Notes: a model not told the origin generated them from the letters alone. Positions 1-9,283 are shown, numbered from the stretch's first letter. The stretch: 38,288 nt of DNA from Acidobacteriota bacterium (GCA_003224145.1 QHYN01000211.1:1-38288); one strand, 5' to 3'. Program-made: numbers and translations.

Positions 1-177
1 TACTCCGATCAGGTCTCTTATGGCTTCATACGGAGAAGCAACGGGCTCGTGCCGGTCCACCCACGCTTCGATGGCGCGCCGAACGACTTCGGAAGTGGAG
101 AGTTGCTTCCGGCTGGCGATCCGCGCAATGCGCTTCCGCGTTTTCTCGTCCAGTCTCAATGTCAGCGGAGAGGCCAT
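1..177 (-). CDS. CopG/RHH-family DNA-binding protein (5' part, runs off left edge)
   Basis: Reading the minus strand from an ATG at 177 gives 59 uninterrupted codons to the window edge. The start MASPLTLRLDEKTRKRIARI is a short beta strand followed by a basic helix. It continues with LSTSEVVRRAIEAWVDRH, the second helix typical of ribbon-helix-helix (CopG/Arc) repressors. A good ribosome site (AAAGGGGA) lies just upstream of the ATG. Proteins of this size and fold are usually antitoxins or autoregulated repressors that bind as dimers to short palindromes. The two GTANTAC copies at 204-222 could be its operator. The C-terminus and any partner toxin lie outside the window, so the toxin-antitoxin role is only inference. 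Confidence 0.75.
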   Translation of the reverse strand, partial: MASPLTLRLDEKTRKRIARIASRKQLSTSEVVRRAIEAWVDRHEPVASPYEAIRDLIGV

Positions 178-203
178 GGTGTCCCCTTTGATTTCATCCT
201 ACC

Positions 204-222
204 GTATTACGCTGTGTATTAC
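204..222 (-). promoter_or_regulatory. Two GTANTAC half-palindromes, candidate RHH operator
   Basis: GTATTAC occurs at 204-210 and again at 216-222, separated by five bases, so the repeat period is 12 bp. Each copy is itself a GTA-N-TAC palindrome. They lie about 27-45 bp upstream of the RHH start codon. Short, regularly spaced palindromes here fit autoregulation by a ribbon-helix-helix protein, but this is inference from position and spacing only. Confidence 0.35.
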
Positions 223-396
223 AAGAGCCTACGAAGACCGCTCCGCGCGCCAGGTGCCGCAACTCTACGTTTCTCAGGCCTGCCCGCCGTGGGAGGGGTG
301 CGGGATTTGACTCTCTTTCAGCCCGAAGGTGTGTCTTTCTCTCGTCCATTTTGTAATTTCTAGTTTCGAATTTCTGTTTTCTCATTTCCATTAGCG

Positions 397-1989
397 CTAG
401 CGCTCGGTCGGTTTCGGGCGCGTCTTGGGAAGTGGCTTGCGCGGGACCATTTCGTCGCGGTTCGCCGTCAAGTACACGAAGGAAGCCACAATCACGGCCA
501 TCTGCTTCATGTCCGGCTCCTGGATGCGTTCGTACACGTCCATGTTGGAGTGGTGCGTGCGCGTGTCGTAATCCAGGGGATCCTGGACAAATTGAAAGCC
601 CGGCAAGCCCACAGCATCGAACGCGAGGTGATCGGTGCCACCGGTGTTCCGGATAGCTAGAGTGGTCATGCCCAGATTGTGGAACGGCTCCATCCACTGT
701 GAAAAGAGCGGCGCGACCGCTTCATTGCCCTGCAAATAGACCCCGCGGATTTTCCCCGATCCGTTGTCGACGTTGTAGTACGCGTCGAGCCTGGCGTGTT
801 CCGGCAACACTTTAATCTTTTCCCTGTCGGGCGCGACGTCGGGTTCCCAATCGGCAAAATGCTGCTTCACGTAGGCGCGCGAGCCGAGCAAGCCCTGTTC
901 TTCGCCCGTCCACAAGCCGATGCGCACGGTGCGGCGGAGCTTCACGCCGGTGGCTTTGAGGATGCGGATGGCTTCCAGCATAACTCCGGAACCAGCGCCA
1001 TTATCGGTGGCTCCGGTTCCCGCGTGCCAAGAATCGAAATGCGCTCCGATCATCACCACTTCGTCCGCTTTGCTTTTTTCCGAGCCGGGAATTTCGCCAA
1101 CGATGTTGAAGGAATTCAGGTCGTCTTCGTAGAACTTGTTCTGAATATCCGCCTGCAGCGTGACCGGCACCTTCTTTTCCAGCATGCGCACGAGGCGACC
1201 ATAGTTTTCGCTAGCAACAGCCGCGCGCGGCGGAGCAGGCGGATCTTTGGAATCGCGCCCTCCGCCGGATTGCACGAAGACGGTTCCGTCGTCGCCTCCC
1301 GACGGCTCGAGCCACACGGCGACGCCCTCTTCCACGAGGAACTTCTGAATTTTCTGGTTCAGCTCCCGCTGCGCGCGAAATCTGGCGCGGCGCTCATCGG
1401 CAGCCGCCTGGGCCGCCGGAACCGGCTGAGTTGCTTCCTCGGCAAGCTCGGCATCGGTGTAGCGATGAAACTGTGCTTCGGAGCGCGCTGGAATTTCGGG
1501 TTGCTGAGCGGTGAGCACAAATTTTCCCTTGAGCTTCCCACGATACTTTTCGATGTCCTCTTCTTTTTGGATGGGCACCCACACTGCCTCTGCCGTCACC
1601 GCACCATTCGTGCCGGGCGTCCAGGCTTTGGCGTATGCGATGAGAGGAAATGGCCGCGGCGAAATCGCCTGCAGGGAAAAACGTTCGTTGGACCAGCCCT
1701 TGCCGAACGGCCCCCACGGCTCGAGGTGCACGTTGGCGAGCTGCCACTCCTTCATTTTGCCCGTGGTCCATTCCGCCGCCTGCTTGATGTTCGGTGAATT
1801 GGTCAGCCGCGGTCCATGGACATCGGTGAGGTAGCTCATGATCTCCATCACCTGAGAATGATTGAAGCCCTCGTCTTTGATCTGATAAATCGCGGTTAGG
1901 TCCGAATGGCTTGGCGCTTGCGCGCTCAGCGGCAGGACAGCCGCCATCAACAACAGAATCACTAAGGCGTTTCTATGCTTTCGCACCAT
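397..1989 (-). CDS. Secreted M28-family zinc metallopeptidase
   Basis: This 530-residue protein is a predicted exported aminopeptidase of peptidase family M28 (a two-zinc enzyme acting on peptides). Residues 1-25 form a signal peptide (basic start, hydrophobic LVILLLMAAVLPL, then AQA). The zinc-site motifs are in family order: GAHFDSW near residue 314, ATDNGAGSG just after, TGEEQGLLGS near 361, a VDNGSG near 406, and GGTDHLAF near 452. The segment before the catalytic core fits an inserted PA-like domain. The start at 1989 is chosen because an AGAGGA site precedes it and the signal peptide begins there; the reading frame could extend 33 codons further upstream. It is separated by about 150 bp from the VWFA gene and may be transcribed with it. 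Confidence 0.88.
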   Translation of the reverse strand: MVRKHRNALVILLLMAAVLPLSAQAPSHSDLTAIYQIKDEGFNHSQVMEIMSYLTDVHGPRLTNSPNIKQAAEWTTGKMKEWQLANVHLEPWGPFGKGWSNERFSLQAISPRPFPLIAYAKAWTPGTNGAVTAEAVWVPIQKEEDIEKYRGKLKGKFVLTAQQPEIPARSEAQFHRYTDAELAEEATQPVPAAQAAADERRARFRAQRELNQKIQKFLVEEGVAVWLEPSGGDDGTVFVQSGGGRDSKDPPAPPRAAVASENYGRLVRMLEKKVPVTLQADIQNKFYEDDLNSFNIVGEIPGSEKSKADEVVMIGAHFDSWHAGTGATDNGAGSGVMLEAIRILKATGVKLRRTVRIGLWTGEEQGLLGSRAYVKQHFADWEPDVAPDREKIKVLPEHARLDAYYNVDNGSGKIRGVYLQGNEAVAPLFSQWMEPFHNLGMTTLAIRNTGGTDHLAFDAVGLPGFQFVQDPLDYDTRTHHSNMDVYERIQEPDMKQMAVIVASFVYLTANRDEMVPRKPLPKTRPKPTER

Positions 1990-2136
1990 CGCTTGCCGTT
2001 CCTCTGCTTTCTGAGCTGTTTGAGAATGACTGGCCCAACGGAATGTAAGACTAGATGTGAGACGCCCGCGCTCTGCAACACGTTTCACACTCAGCGATTC
2101 AACGGCGCGGCGCTTCCTGCATGCCCTTCAGACAGA

Positions 2137-3249
2137 TCAGGGATTCGAGGATGATCCCGAAGGACCAGGTGCCGGCTGAGAAGGGGTCTCACGATTCGCC
2201 CGCGCAAAATAGCCGCGGCGCGCGCGTACTTGGTAGCCCTTGTGCTCGGGTACTTCGATGCGGATTTTGTGATAGCGCCCGTCCAAGACGTAGTTCGCCG
2301 GAAGGTAGGCGATCGAATACTGGTTGCGGAGCTCGTCGCCGATGTCCTGAAAGGACTGGTCGAGATCGTCGACGTGGTACGGGAAAAACGCCCGGCCGCC
2401 GGTTTCTTCAGCAAGGTCTTGAAGAATTTTGTCGCCTTCCGTCAGATGATATTTGCGGTCGCTCGTTTTGTTCGGGTTGGTTTCCGAAAGCGAAACCCAT
2501 TGCGTGCTGGTGCTGATCGTATAAATGACCACGCTGGTGCGCTGCGCCATCTCGATCGCTTCCGAGCGCGTGTGCGTCGACAGATTGTCCTCGCCATCGC
2601 TAATCAGAATCATCACGCGCCGAACCACGTCGGGCTGATCTCCCGGCGGCCGAGGAGGGTGATTCAGCTGCTTGATACACGCTTCGTAGATGGCGTCGTA
2701 GATCGCCGTGCCGCCGCCAGCGCGGGTCCGCGTGATTTCGTCGCGTAGCGCTCCTGTGTCGCTGGTGAAGGCTTGAATGATTTGAGGCTCGTCGTCGAAG
2801 GTCATGACGAAAGCTTCATCTTTGTTGCGCCGCAGCACGCTGAAAAGAAAATTGACCGAAGCATCCTGCTCGAACTTGAGCCGGTCGCGAATGCTGTTGG
2901 AAGTGTCCATCAGGATGCCGATGCGCAGCGGCAAATCCGTCTGCTTGCTGAAGAAGCGAATCTCTTGCGGTTTGCCTTCGTCAAGAACTTTAAAGTCAAC
3001 TTTATCCAGGTCGGGCACCAGTTTGTTGCGCCGGTTCAGCACGGTGAAAAGCACGTCGACGAGAGTGACTTCCCGGGTGAACGTCTGATTGCTTTGCTGG
3101 GCAGGCTGTTGGTTTGGCGCCGTGCTCTGCGGTGGCGACGGGCTTTGCGGTTTAGCTTCGCCGGAAGGTTGCTGCGCCCGGACCACGAGCGGGACAAACG
3201 GGAGAGTCGCAACCAGCAGAATTAAGGCAAAAATGCGTCGCCTGCTCAT
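2137..3249 (-). CDS. Secreted VWFA-domain protein (acidobacterial VWFA-related family)
   Basis: This 370-residue protein has a signal peptide (MSRRRIFALILLVATLPFVP, then an AQQ site) and a low-complexity Pro/Gln/Ser linker to about residue 55. A von Willebrand factor A domain follows. The metal-dependent adhesion motif DTSNS is near residue 113, with a downstream GGGTAIYDAIYEAC and an ILISDGEDN strand. This arrangement matches the acidobacterial VWFA-related family (TIGR03436), whose function is unknown; extracellular or periplasmic protein binding is likely. The start at 3249 lies only 10 bp after the stop of the pseudouridine synthase gene, so the two are probably co-transcribed. No clear ribosome site precedes it, so an upstream in-frame start at 3288 cannot be excluded. 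Confidence 0.85.
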   Translation of the reverse strand: MSRRRIFALILLVATLPFVPLVVRAQQPSGEAKPQSPSPPQSTAPNQQPAQQSNQTFTREVTLVDVLFTVLNRRNKLVPDLDKVDFKVLDEGKPQEIRFFSKQTDLPLRIGILMDTSNSIRDRLKFEQDASVNFLFSVLRRNKDEAFVMTFDDEPQIIQAFTSDTGALRDEITRTRAGGGTAIYDAIYEACIKQLNHPPRPPGDQPDVVRRVMILISDGEDNLSTHTRSEAIEMAQRTSVVIYTISTSTQWVSLSETNPNKTSDRKYHLTEGDKILQDLAEETGGRAFFPYHVDDLDQSFQDIGDELRNQYSIAYLPANYVLDGRYHKIRIEVPEHKGYQVRARRGYFARANRETPSQPAPGPSGSSSNP

Positions 3250-3259
3250 GGATAACCGA

Positions 3260-4327
3260 TTATAGGTACCCCGCCAGCGCAGCGTCAATTCGACCTTGCG
3301 GCTCGCCCGCCGCGGCGCAAAGTCTTTTCAGAAAATCGTACAGTTCCGCAGGAAGGCCCGCGCGAACCTCGATCCATCCTTCCGTCCTCGGCTGCGCAAA
3401 CCCGACCCTCGCCGCGTGCAGAAAGTTGCGTTCCAACTTTGGGAAGACGACTTTGCCGACCCGCAATTGCGACGCCGCCCCATAAAGCGTATCGCCCACT
3501 ACCGGATGTTTCAGCGCGGAGAAGTGTACGCGGATTTGATGCGTGCGCCCGGTGTGCAGTTGGACCTCGACCAGGGTCGTGTTGCCGATCTTCGCGAGGG
3601 CGCGCCAGTCCGTGCTTGCTTCGCGCGCCCGCGAGATGGCTGCCCCGCGCCAGGACTTCCGCGGCGTGGTCATTCGCGTGCGATGGATGGGATCCCGGCC
3701 GATAGCCAGTTCGATTCTCCCACTCTTCTCCTTCAGAATCCCCTGCACCAGCGCGACATACGTTTTCTTCACGGCTCGCTGCCGGAACGCTTCTACCAGT
3801 TTTGCGTGAGCCGCATCGTTCTTAGCAATGAGAATCACCCCGGACGTCTCTTTGTCCAGGCGGTGCACGATTCCCGGCCGCAGAGGATCGCCGCCTTGCG
3901 AAAGGGCCTGCCCGCGCCCTAGCAGCGCATTCACCAGCGTGCCGGAAACATTCCCCGCTCCCGCATGCACCATCATCCCCGCCGGTTTATTGATGGCGAT
4001 GACGTCTCCATCTTCGTAGAGAACGTCCAGCGGGATCGCTTCCGCTCTGGCGACGATAACGGGCCGTTCCGGAGCTTCCACGGTGATCTCTTCACCGCCC
4101 CGAAGACGGACCGAACCCTTCTTTGCCGCACTGCCGTCCACCAGAACGAGTCCGGCGTCGATCAGCTCCTGCACGCGTGTCCGGCTCAACTGCGCGCAAT
4201 GCAAGGCGACGGCACGGTCCAGCCGCTGGCCCGCTTCGCTACTCTCTACTGTGAAATGTTTGTGAAATTCTCCGGCAGCGGATGCACGCTGTCCGGTGTC
4301 TTCCTCTTCTTGCTCCGGTAATTCCAT
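3260..4327 (-). CDS. rluD: RluA/RluD-family pseudouridine synthase
   Basis: This 355-residue protein isomerises uridine to pseudouridine in RNA, most likely 23S rRNA. It has an N-terminal S4 RNA-binding domain (residues about 25-80, RLDRAVALHCAQLSRTRVQELI). The catalytic domain carries the family motif GIVHRLDKETSGVILIAKND near residue 155, containing the active-site aspartate, and the later TGRTHQIRVH motif. The ATG at 4327 overlaps the TGA stop of the upstream glycosidase by one base (TGATG), which implies translational coupling and decides this start over a longer in-frame extension inside the glycosidase gene. RluD is the closest named member by layout, but RluA-family paralogues are hard to separate without a tree. 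Confidence 0.85.
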   Translation of the reverse strand: MELPEQEEEDTGQRASAAGEFHKHFTVESSEAGQRLDRAVALHCAQLSRTRVQELIDAGLVLVDGSAAKKGSVRLRGGEEITVEAPERPVIVARAEAIPLDVLYEDGDVIAINKPAGMMVHAGAGNVSGTLVNALLGRGQALSQGGDPLRPGIVHRLDKETSGVILIAKNDAAHAKLVEAFRQRAVKKTYVALVQGILKEKSGRIELAIGRDPIHRTRMTTPRKSWRGAAISRAREASTDWRALAKIGNTTLVEVQLHTGRTHQIRVHFSALKHPVVGDTLYGAASQLRVGKVVFPKLERNFLHAARVGFAQPRTEGWIEVRAGLPAELYDFLKRLCAAAGEPQGRIDAALAGYL

Positions 4328-5802
4328 CACTCGAGGTCGCCGGTTTCCGCTAACTTCGCGTACCATTTTCCGGAATCCTTGATCATCCTCTTCTGCGTCC
4401 GGAAATCCACATAAACCAAGCCAAAGCGTTGCGCGTAGCCTTCGGCCCATTCGAAATTGTCCATCAAACTCCAGTGATGATAAGCCCGGACATTAACGCT
4501 GTGCAGCATGGCCCGGCCCAGCTCGTCCAAATACCCACGGAGGAACTGAATGCGGCGCTCGTCGGGAACACGGCCGTGCTCGTCGGGCGAATCGAGATAA
4601 GAGCAGCCGTTCTCGGTGATTTCGAGTGGTACCCCTTTGTATTCATGAGAGATGCGCATCAGCAGCTCGTAGAAGCCGGTGGGCCAGACTTCCCAGGCGA
4701 AATCGGTCAGCGGGCCTTCATGCGCGTCAAAATTGTGCACCCCGGTGGCGGATTCGCCTTCGCCCGGCGGAATCGCCGAAACCAACTGGCGGCGATAGTA
4801 ATTGATCCCGAGAAAATCGAGCGGCGCGCGGCACTGCTCCAGATCTCCGGACTTCACTCCCATCATCTCCAGTGGATTCGGTCCGGGAAAGGCCGCGGGG
4901 TAATCGCCCCGCAAGGCCGGCTGAACGAACCACACATTGCCGAGCGCGTGCGCGCGGTCCGCAGCCTTGCGGTCCTCTTGCAAAGCCGTCGCCGGCTGGC
5001 AGTGCGCCATACTGAACGCCGTGCCGATCTGTAATTTGGGATTGACCGTTTTCATGGCCCGGAACGCCTGCCCTTGGGCGATGTTCACCACATGCGTGGC
5101 GCGCATGCATTCGGCGAAATTTGTTCGCGCCGGCGCGTGAATGCCCCACGAATATCCCAGAAAGGTGAACACCCACGGCTCATTGAAAATGCACCAGTGG
5201 GAGATCCGGTCACCTAGCGCGCGGGTGACGATCTCCGCGTATTCCGTGAAGCGCCCCGCGAGCTCGCGATTCGGCCAGCCTCCGGCATCTTCCAGCTTTT
5301 GCGGCAGATCCCAGTGATAGAGCGTGCACAGCGGACGAATTTTCGCTTTAAGCAACTCGTCCGTGAGGCGCTTGTAATAGTCCAAGCCCTTAGGGTTGGG
5401 TTTGCCGGTGCCATCGGCCTGAATTCGCGGCCAGGAAATGGAAAAACGGTAGCTCTTCAAATTCAACTTCTCCAGAAGCTCCACATCTTCCTTGTAACGA
5501 TGATACGAATCGCAAGCCACGTCGCCGGTAGACCCGCCTTTCACTTTGCCGACGGTGTGCGCAAAGCGGTCCCAGATCGATTCCCCTTTGCCGTCTTCGT
5601 TCCACGCGCCCTCGATCTGATATGCGGCTGTCGCGGCTCCAAAAATAAATTCCTCCGGAAAGCTGAAGGGCGCGAAACGCATCTGTGGGTTTAGCAATTC
5701 ACCCGCGAGGCCATGACCGGGAGGCAGGACATAAAAAGAGGCTGCGGCACTGAGTGCGCTTGTCAGGAATTCGCGGCGGTTCAGATTGTTCCACCTGCCC
5801 AT
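4327..5802 (-). CDS. Tat-exported GH1 beta-glucosidase/beta-glycosidase
   Basis: This 491-residue glycoside hydrolase family 1 enzyme is predicted to hydrolyse beta-linked glucosides or galactosides with retention of configuration. The acid/base glutamate is in FNEPW (near residue 206) and the nucleophile is in ITENG (near 397). FIFGAATAAYQIEG near the start is the usual GH1 N-terminal signature. Residues 1-35 carry a twin-arginine-like signal (NRREFLTSALSAAASF), so export in folded form is likely; most GH1 enzymes are cytoplasmic, so this is notable. The start at 5802 is set by a strong GAGGAGGAG site directly upstream, whereas the alternative start at 5820 lies before that site. The gene sits between lspA and the pseudouridine synthase and overlaps the latter by one base. 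Confidence 0.93.
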   Translation of the reverse strand: MGRWNNLNRREFLTSALSAAASFYVLPPGHGLAGELLNPQMRFAPFSFPEEFIFGAATAAYQIEGAWNEDGKGESIWDRFAHTVGKVKGGSTGDVACDSYHRYKEDVELLEKLNLKSYRFSISWPRIQADGTGKPNPKGLDYYKRLTDELLKAKIRPLCTLYHWDLPQKLEDAGGWPNRELAGRFTEYAEIVTRALGDRISHWCIFNEPWVFTFLGYSWGIHAPARTNFAECMRATHVVNIAQGQAFRAMKTVNPKLQIGTAFSMAHCQPATALQEDRKAADRAHALGNVWFVQPALRGDYPAAFPGPNPLEMMGVKSGDLEQCRAPLDFLGINYYRRQLVSAIPPGEGESATGVHNFDAHEGPLTDFAWEVWPTGFYELLMRISHEYKGVPLEITENGCSYLDSPDEHGRVPDERRIQFLRGYLDELGRAMLHSVNVRAYHHWSLMDNFEWAEGYAQRFGLVYVDFRTQKRMIKDSGKWYAKLAETGDLE

Positions 5803-5825
5803 GGACTCCTCCTCGAACAAAACCT

Positions 5826-6329
5826 TCAGGGACTTTGACGGGATGTTTCGTGCTTGCGGCTAAATAATACGTCAAGAAGGATGAGCACAGCGCCGATTGT
5901 TATGGCCGAATCTGCTACGTTGAATGCTGGATAGTGATACGTCCCGAACCACACTTCGAAAAAGTCGGTCACTGCGCCGTGAAAGATGCGGTCGGTCACG
6001 TTACCCGCAGCTCCGCCAAGCAGCAGCGCCAGGCCGGCCGCGCCCATTGCACTGCCACTTTTGCCCGCCACCAACAGCCATGCCAGCACGCCCATCACCA
6101 CCAGGGAGCCCGCAATTAAAATGACGCGCGTTGTTGGCGAAGCGGAATCCGCCAGGACACCGAACGCAATTCCCGGATTGCGGCTGTGCACCAGGTAAAT
6201 GAAATTGGGAATGATTTCCTGCCGCCAACCTTCGACGGTCCGCGCTTCGAACCAAGCCTTCGTCGCGCGATCGAGCAAGACGATGCAGAGTGTGAGCCAA
6301 AACCACCGGAGGCGGAATGGAAGATGCAC
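5826..6329 (-). CDS. lspA: Lipoprotein signal peptidase (signal peptidase II)
   Basis: This 167-residue inner-membrane aspartyl protease removes signal peptides from diacylglyceryl-modified prolipoproteins. The sequence shows four hydrophobic segments (about residues 10-22, 68-88, 92-106 and 138-156). The two catalytic aspartates sit in the expected contexts: NVTDR (D113) and FNVADSAI (D140). The NPGIAFG motif matches the family's N-x-G-x-A-F-G. Its start is a GTG at 6329 with AAAGG upstream; an ATG at 6331 is in another frame. It lies just downstream of ileS, the common bacterial ileS-lspA pairing, and about 20 bp before the GH1 gene. Length is normal. Confidence 0.93.
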   Translation of the reverse strand: MHLPFRLRWFWLTLCIVLLDRATKAWFEARTVEGWRQEIIPNFIYLVHSRNPGIAFGVLADSASPTTRVILIAGSLVVMGVLAWLLVAGKSGSAMGAAGLALLLGGAAGNVTDRIFHGAVTDFFEVWFGTYHYPAFNVADSAITIGAVLILLDVLFSRKHETSRQSP

Positions 6330-6388
6330 ATGAGCCTTTCTATAGCGCTCGAATGACCGAACTTTTTACTCGTTCGACTTAGAAAAGC

Positions 6389-6408
6389 GCACAGCCTGAA
6401 GGCTGTGC
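6389..6408 (-). terminator. Hairpin downstream of ileS (terminator or REP-like palindrome)
   Basis: GCACAGCC-TTCA-GGCTGTGC on the minus strand is a perfect 8-bp stem with a 4-base loop. It begins 16 bases after the ileS stop and is followed by GCTTTTCT. It would serve as a partial terminator between ileS and lspA. It also resembles short palindromes scattered through acidobacterial intergenic DNA, so it may be a repeat element rather than a dedicated terminator. Confidence 0.5.
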
Positions 6409-6424
6409 CACTGGTGCCGATACA

Positions 6425-9283
6425 TCAGTTGTGCGCGGCGAGCGCATTCTCGATTTCCGCGAGGGCTTCGCTGCAGCGTTCACAAACCGTCGGGTAGCGC
6501 TTGTTCTCGCCCACATGCGTCGAGTAATTCCAGCAACGCTCGCACTTCTTGCCCGAAGCACGTGCAACCGAAATTTCAAGGCCGGGAAGCGTGATAGGCC
6601 TGAGAATCGGAGGTTCCATCGCACCTCCAAGCTGGACCTGAGAAACGATAAGCAGGGCCGGAAGAATACCAGCGTGCTTCTCGAGCAGGTCCGCCAGGGA
6701 ATGGCTGGCATGCAGGATTACCTTAGCCTCCAAACCGCTGGAGATCTTCTTAGCATTGCGCGCGCCCTCGAGAGCCTTCAGTGCTTCGTCGCGAACGAGG
6801 AGGATTCGTTGCCACTCCTCTCTTTGCGCGGCTGTCATGTTGGTCTGAAACTCGCTAACTTCAGGGAACAAAGCGATGTGGATACTTTCGGGGTCGACGG
6901 ACGTCTTGGGGAAGAATTTCCAGATTTCTTCGGCCGTGAAAACCAGCACTGGCGCAGCAAGGCGCACCAGCGCGCTGGTGATTTTCCAGATCGCGGTTAG
7001 CGCCGAGCGCCGCGCTTTGCTCTTCGCCGCCTTCGTGTACAAGCGGTCTTTCAGCACATCGAAATAAAACGCGCTAAGGTCCACAACGCAGTAATCGTGG
7101 ATCGCGTGATAGACGCGGTGGAATTCGTAATTGGCATACCACTCGCGGCACTTCTTTACCAGTTCCGCCGTGCGGTCCAGCATCCAGCGGTCAATTTCTT
7201 CGAGCTGGTCGTTTGTCAGCGCATCCCGCGAGGGAGCAAAATCGCTCAGGTTGCCCAGTGCGAACCGGAACGTATTTCGAATCTTGCGGTACGCCTCGCT
7301 GAGCTGCGTCATCACCCGCTCGCTCATTTTCATGTCGGCCTGGTATTCCACCGACGCCACCCACAGCCGCAGCAAATCCGCGCCCCAGCGCTCGCAAATT
7401 TCAATCGGATAAAGTGCATTCCCCAGCGACTTGGACATCGGCCGGCCGTGCTCGTCGAGCGTCCAGCCGTGCGACACGACGCCACGGTACGGCGCGGCGT
7501 CCCGCACTCCCGTCGCCACCAGCAGCGAGCTATGAAACCATCCGCGATACTGGTCCGGCCCTTCCAGGTAAACGTCCGCCGGCCGCCAGTCCTGCCCTCG
7601 TTCGACAAGCCCGTTCTCGGGCGTGAGTACCGCCAGATTCGATGAGCCAGAATCAAACCACACATCCAAAATGTCGTTCTCTTTGCGCCACTTGGAGGCG
7701 CCACAAGGGCACTTCGTGCCGGGCGGAAGCAATTCTTCAGGGGAGTGCTGGTACCACGCGTCCGCCCCTTCTTTCTCGAACCATTTCACCACATTGCGCA
7801 GCGCCTTGTAATCTTCGAGCCGCTTACCGCAGCCGTCGCAATAGAAAACAATGATCGGCACGCCCCAGAAGCGCTGCCGTGAAACGGTCCAGTCCGGCCG
7901 CTTCTCAATCATCTCGTACATCCGGTCTTCGCCCCACGCGGGAATCCATTTCACCTGGTGAATTTCTTCCAGCGCTTCCTGACGCAGCGTCTTTTGCCTG
8001 CCTTGCGCGGCCTGATCCATCTTGATAAACCACTGTTCCGTCGCCCGGAAAATCACGGGATTGTGGCAGCGCCAGCAATGCGGGTAGCTGTGCTTATAGT
8101 CGTGATTGCCGAGCAGCGCGCCACGATCCTCCAGAAGCTTCACGACGATGGGATTCGCGCTGAATACATCCTTGCCTTTATATTCCGGCAAGCCTTCGAG
8201 ATACACGCCCTTGTCGTCAAGCGGCGCGTAAATCTCCAGTCCATATTTCTGCCCCGAATAAAAATCGTCTGCGCCGTGGCCCGGAGCCGTGTGCACAATC
8301 CCGCTGCCCTGATCCAGCGTCACGTAATCCGCCAGAATCCCGGGCACTTCGATAGGCACAAAGGGATGCTGGAACTTCATCCCCTCGAAATCGCTGCCCT
8401 TGAACGTGCCGCGGACTTTCGCTTCCTTGATCCCGCTCTCTGCTTGCAGGGCGGTCACGCGGTCGGCGGCCAGCAACAGCGCGCCTTTTTCCGTCTCCAC
8501 GACCACATATTCAGAACCGGGATGAAACGCCAGCGCGCGATTGTGTGGCAGCGTCCAGGGCGTGGTGGTCCAAATCACTGCGCTCACGTCCTTGCCGATC
8601 TTCGCCGCGTCTCCTTTGCCACCGCCTACTACGCCAAACTTCACCCAGATCGACGGGCTGCTGTGATCTTCGTACTCGACTTCTGCTTCCGCCAGTGCCG
8701 TGCAATCGTAGATGCACCAATACACCGGCTTGCGCCCGCGGTAGACGTAACCTTTCTCCATGAAATCCAGAAACGCGCCCGCGATCGTGGCTTCGTAGCC
8801 AAAGCTCATCGTCAAGTACGGATCGTTCCACCGCCCGAAAATCCCCAAGCGTTTGAAATCCCGTTTGTGCTGCTCCACATAGCGCGTCGCAAATTTCCGG
8901 CACAGCTTTCGAAACTCTGCCGGCGGCACTTTTCCTTTTTCCCCGAGCTCTTTTTCCACTTGTGTCTCGATGGGCAGGCCGTGGCAATCCCATCCCGGCA
9001 CGTACGGAGCGTAGTGCCCCGCCATGCTCTTGGTCTTGACAATCAAATCCTTCAGAATCTTGTTCAGCCCCGTTCCGAGGTGAATCTCCCCCGTCGGATA
9101 CGGCGGCCCGTCGTGCAACACGAACAGTGGTTTGCCTTTCCGCGCTTCCAGGATGCGTTCATAAATCTTTCTCGCATACCATGCTTCCAGTTGCTTCGGC
9201 TCGTTCTGCGGCAGGTTGGCCTTCATCGGAAAATCCGTCTTGGGCAGGTTCAGCGTCTTTTTCAGTTCCAATGGTTCGGTCAT
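6425..9283 (-). CDS. ileS: Isoleucyl-tRNA synthetase
   Basis: This 952-residue class I synthetase charges tRNA-Ile with isoleucine in the cytoplasm and edits misactivated valine. The HIGH-type motif is HLGTG at residues 68-72, within PYPTGEIHLG. The KMSKS loop reads MSKSLGN near residue 617. The C-terminal zinc-binding segment has two cysteine pairs, CERCW and CERCS, in the last 40 residues, as in the bacterial-type enzyme. The length is normal for that type. No T-box leader motif is visible in the roughly 200 bp upstream, so tRNA-dependent leader control is not supported. The ribosome site is weak. The gene is followed by lspA on the same strand. Confidence 0.97.
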   Translation of the reverse strand: MTEPLELKKTLNLPKTDFPMKANLPQNEPKQLEAWYARKIYERILEARKGKPLFVLHDGPPYPTGEIHLGTGLNKILKDLIVKTKSMAGHYAPYVPGWDCHGLPIETQVEKELGEKGKVPPAEFRKLCRKFATRYVEQHKRDFKRLGIFGRWNDPYLTMSFGYEATIAGAFLDFMEKGYVYRGRKPVYWCIYDCTALAEAEVEYEDHSSPSIWVKFGVVGGGKGDAAKIGKDVSAVIWTTTPWTLPHNRALAFHPGSEYVVVETEKGALLLAADRVTALQAESGIKEAKVRGTFKGSDFEGMKFQHPFVPIEVPGILADYVTLDQGSGIVHTAPGHGADDFYSGQKYGLEIYAPLDDKGVYLEGLPEYKGKDVFSANPIVVKLLEDRGALLGNHDYKHSYPHCWRCHNPVIFRATEQWFIKMDQAAQGRQKTLRQEALEEIHQVKWIPAWGEDRMYEMIEKRPDWTVSRQRFWGVPIIVFYCDGCGKRLEDYKALRNVVKWFEKEGADAWYQHSPEELLPPGTKCPCGASKWRKENDILDVWFDSGSSNLAVLTPENGLVERGQDWRPADVYLEGPDQYRGWFHSSLLVATGVRDAAPYRGVVSHGWTLDEHGRPMSKSLGNALYPIEICERWGADLLRLWVASVEYQADMKMSERVMTQLSEAYRKIRNTFRFALGNLSDFAPSRDALTNDQLEEIDRWMLDRTAELVKKCREWYANYEFHRVYHAIHDYCVVDLSAFYFDVLKDRLYTKAAKSKARRSALTAIWKITSALVRLAAPVLVFTAEEIWKFFPKTSVDPESIHIALFPEVSEFQTNMTAAQREEWQRILLVRDEALKALEGARNAKKISSGLEAKVILHASHSLADLLEKHAGILPALLIVSQVQLGGAMEPPILRPITLPGLEISVARASGKKCERCWNYSTHVGENKRYPTVCERCSEALAEIENALAAHN

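Noticed and set aside
285-330. tRNA-like 3' segment (GAGTCAAATCCCGC on the minus strand)
   Set aside because: No matching acceptor stem, D arm or anticodon arm was found next to it.
796-1797. Long plus-strand frame opposite the M28 peptidase
   Set aside because: It is the antisense shadow of a well-supported peptidase and shows no family features.
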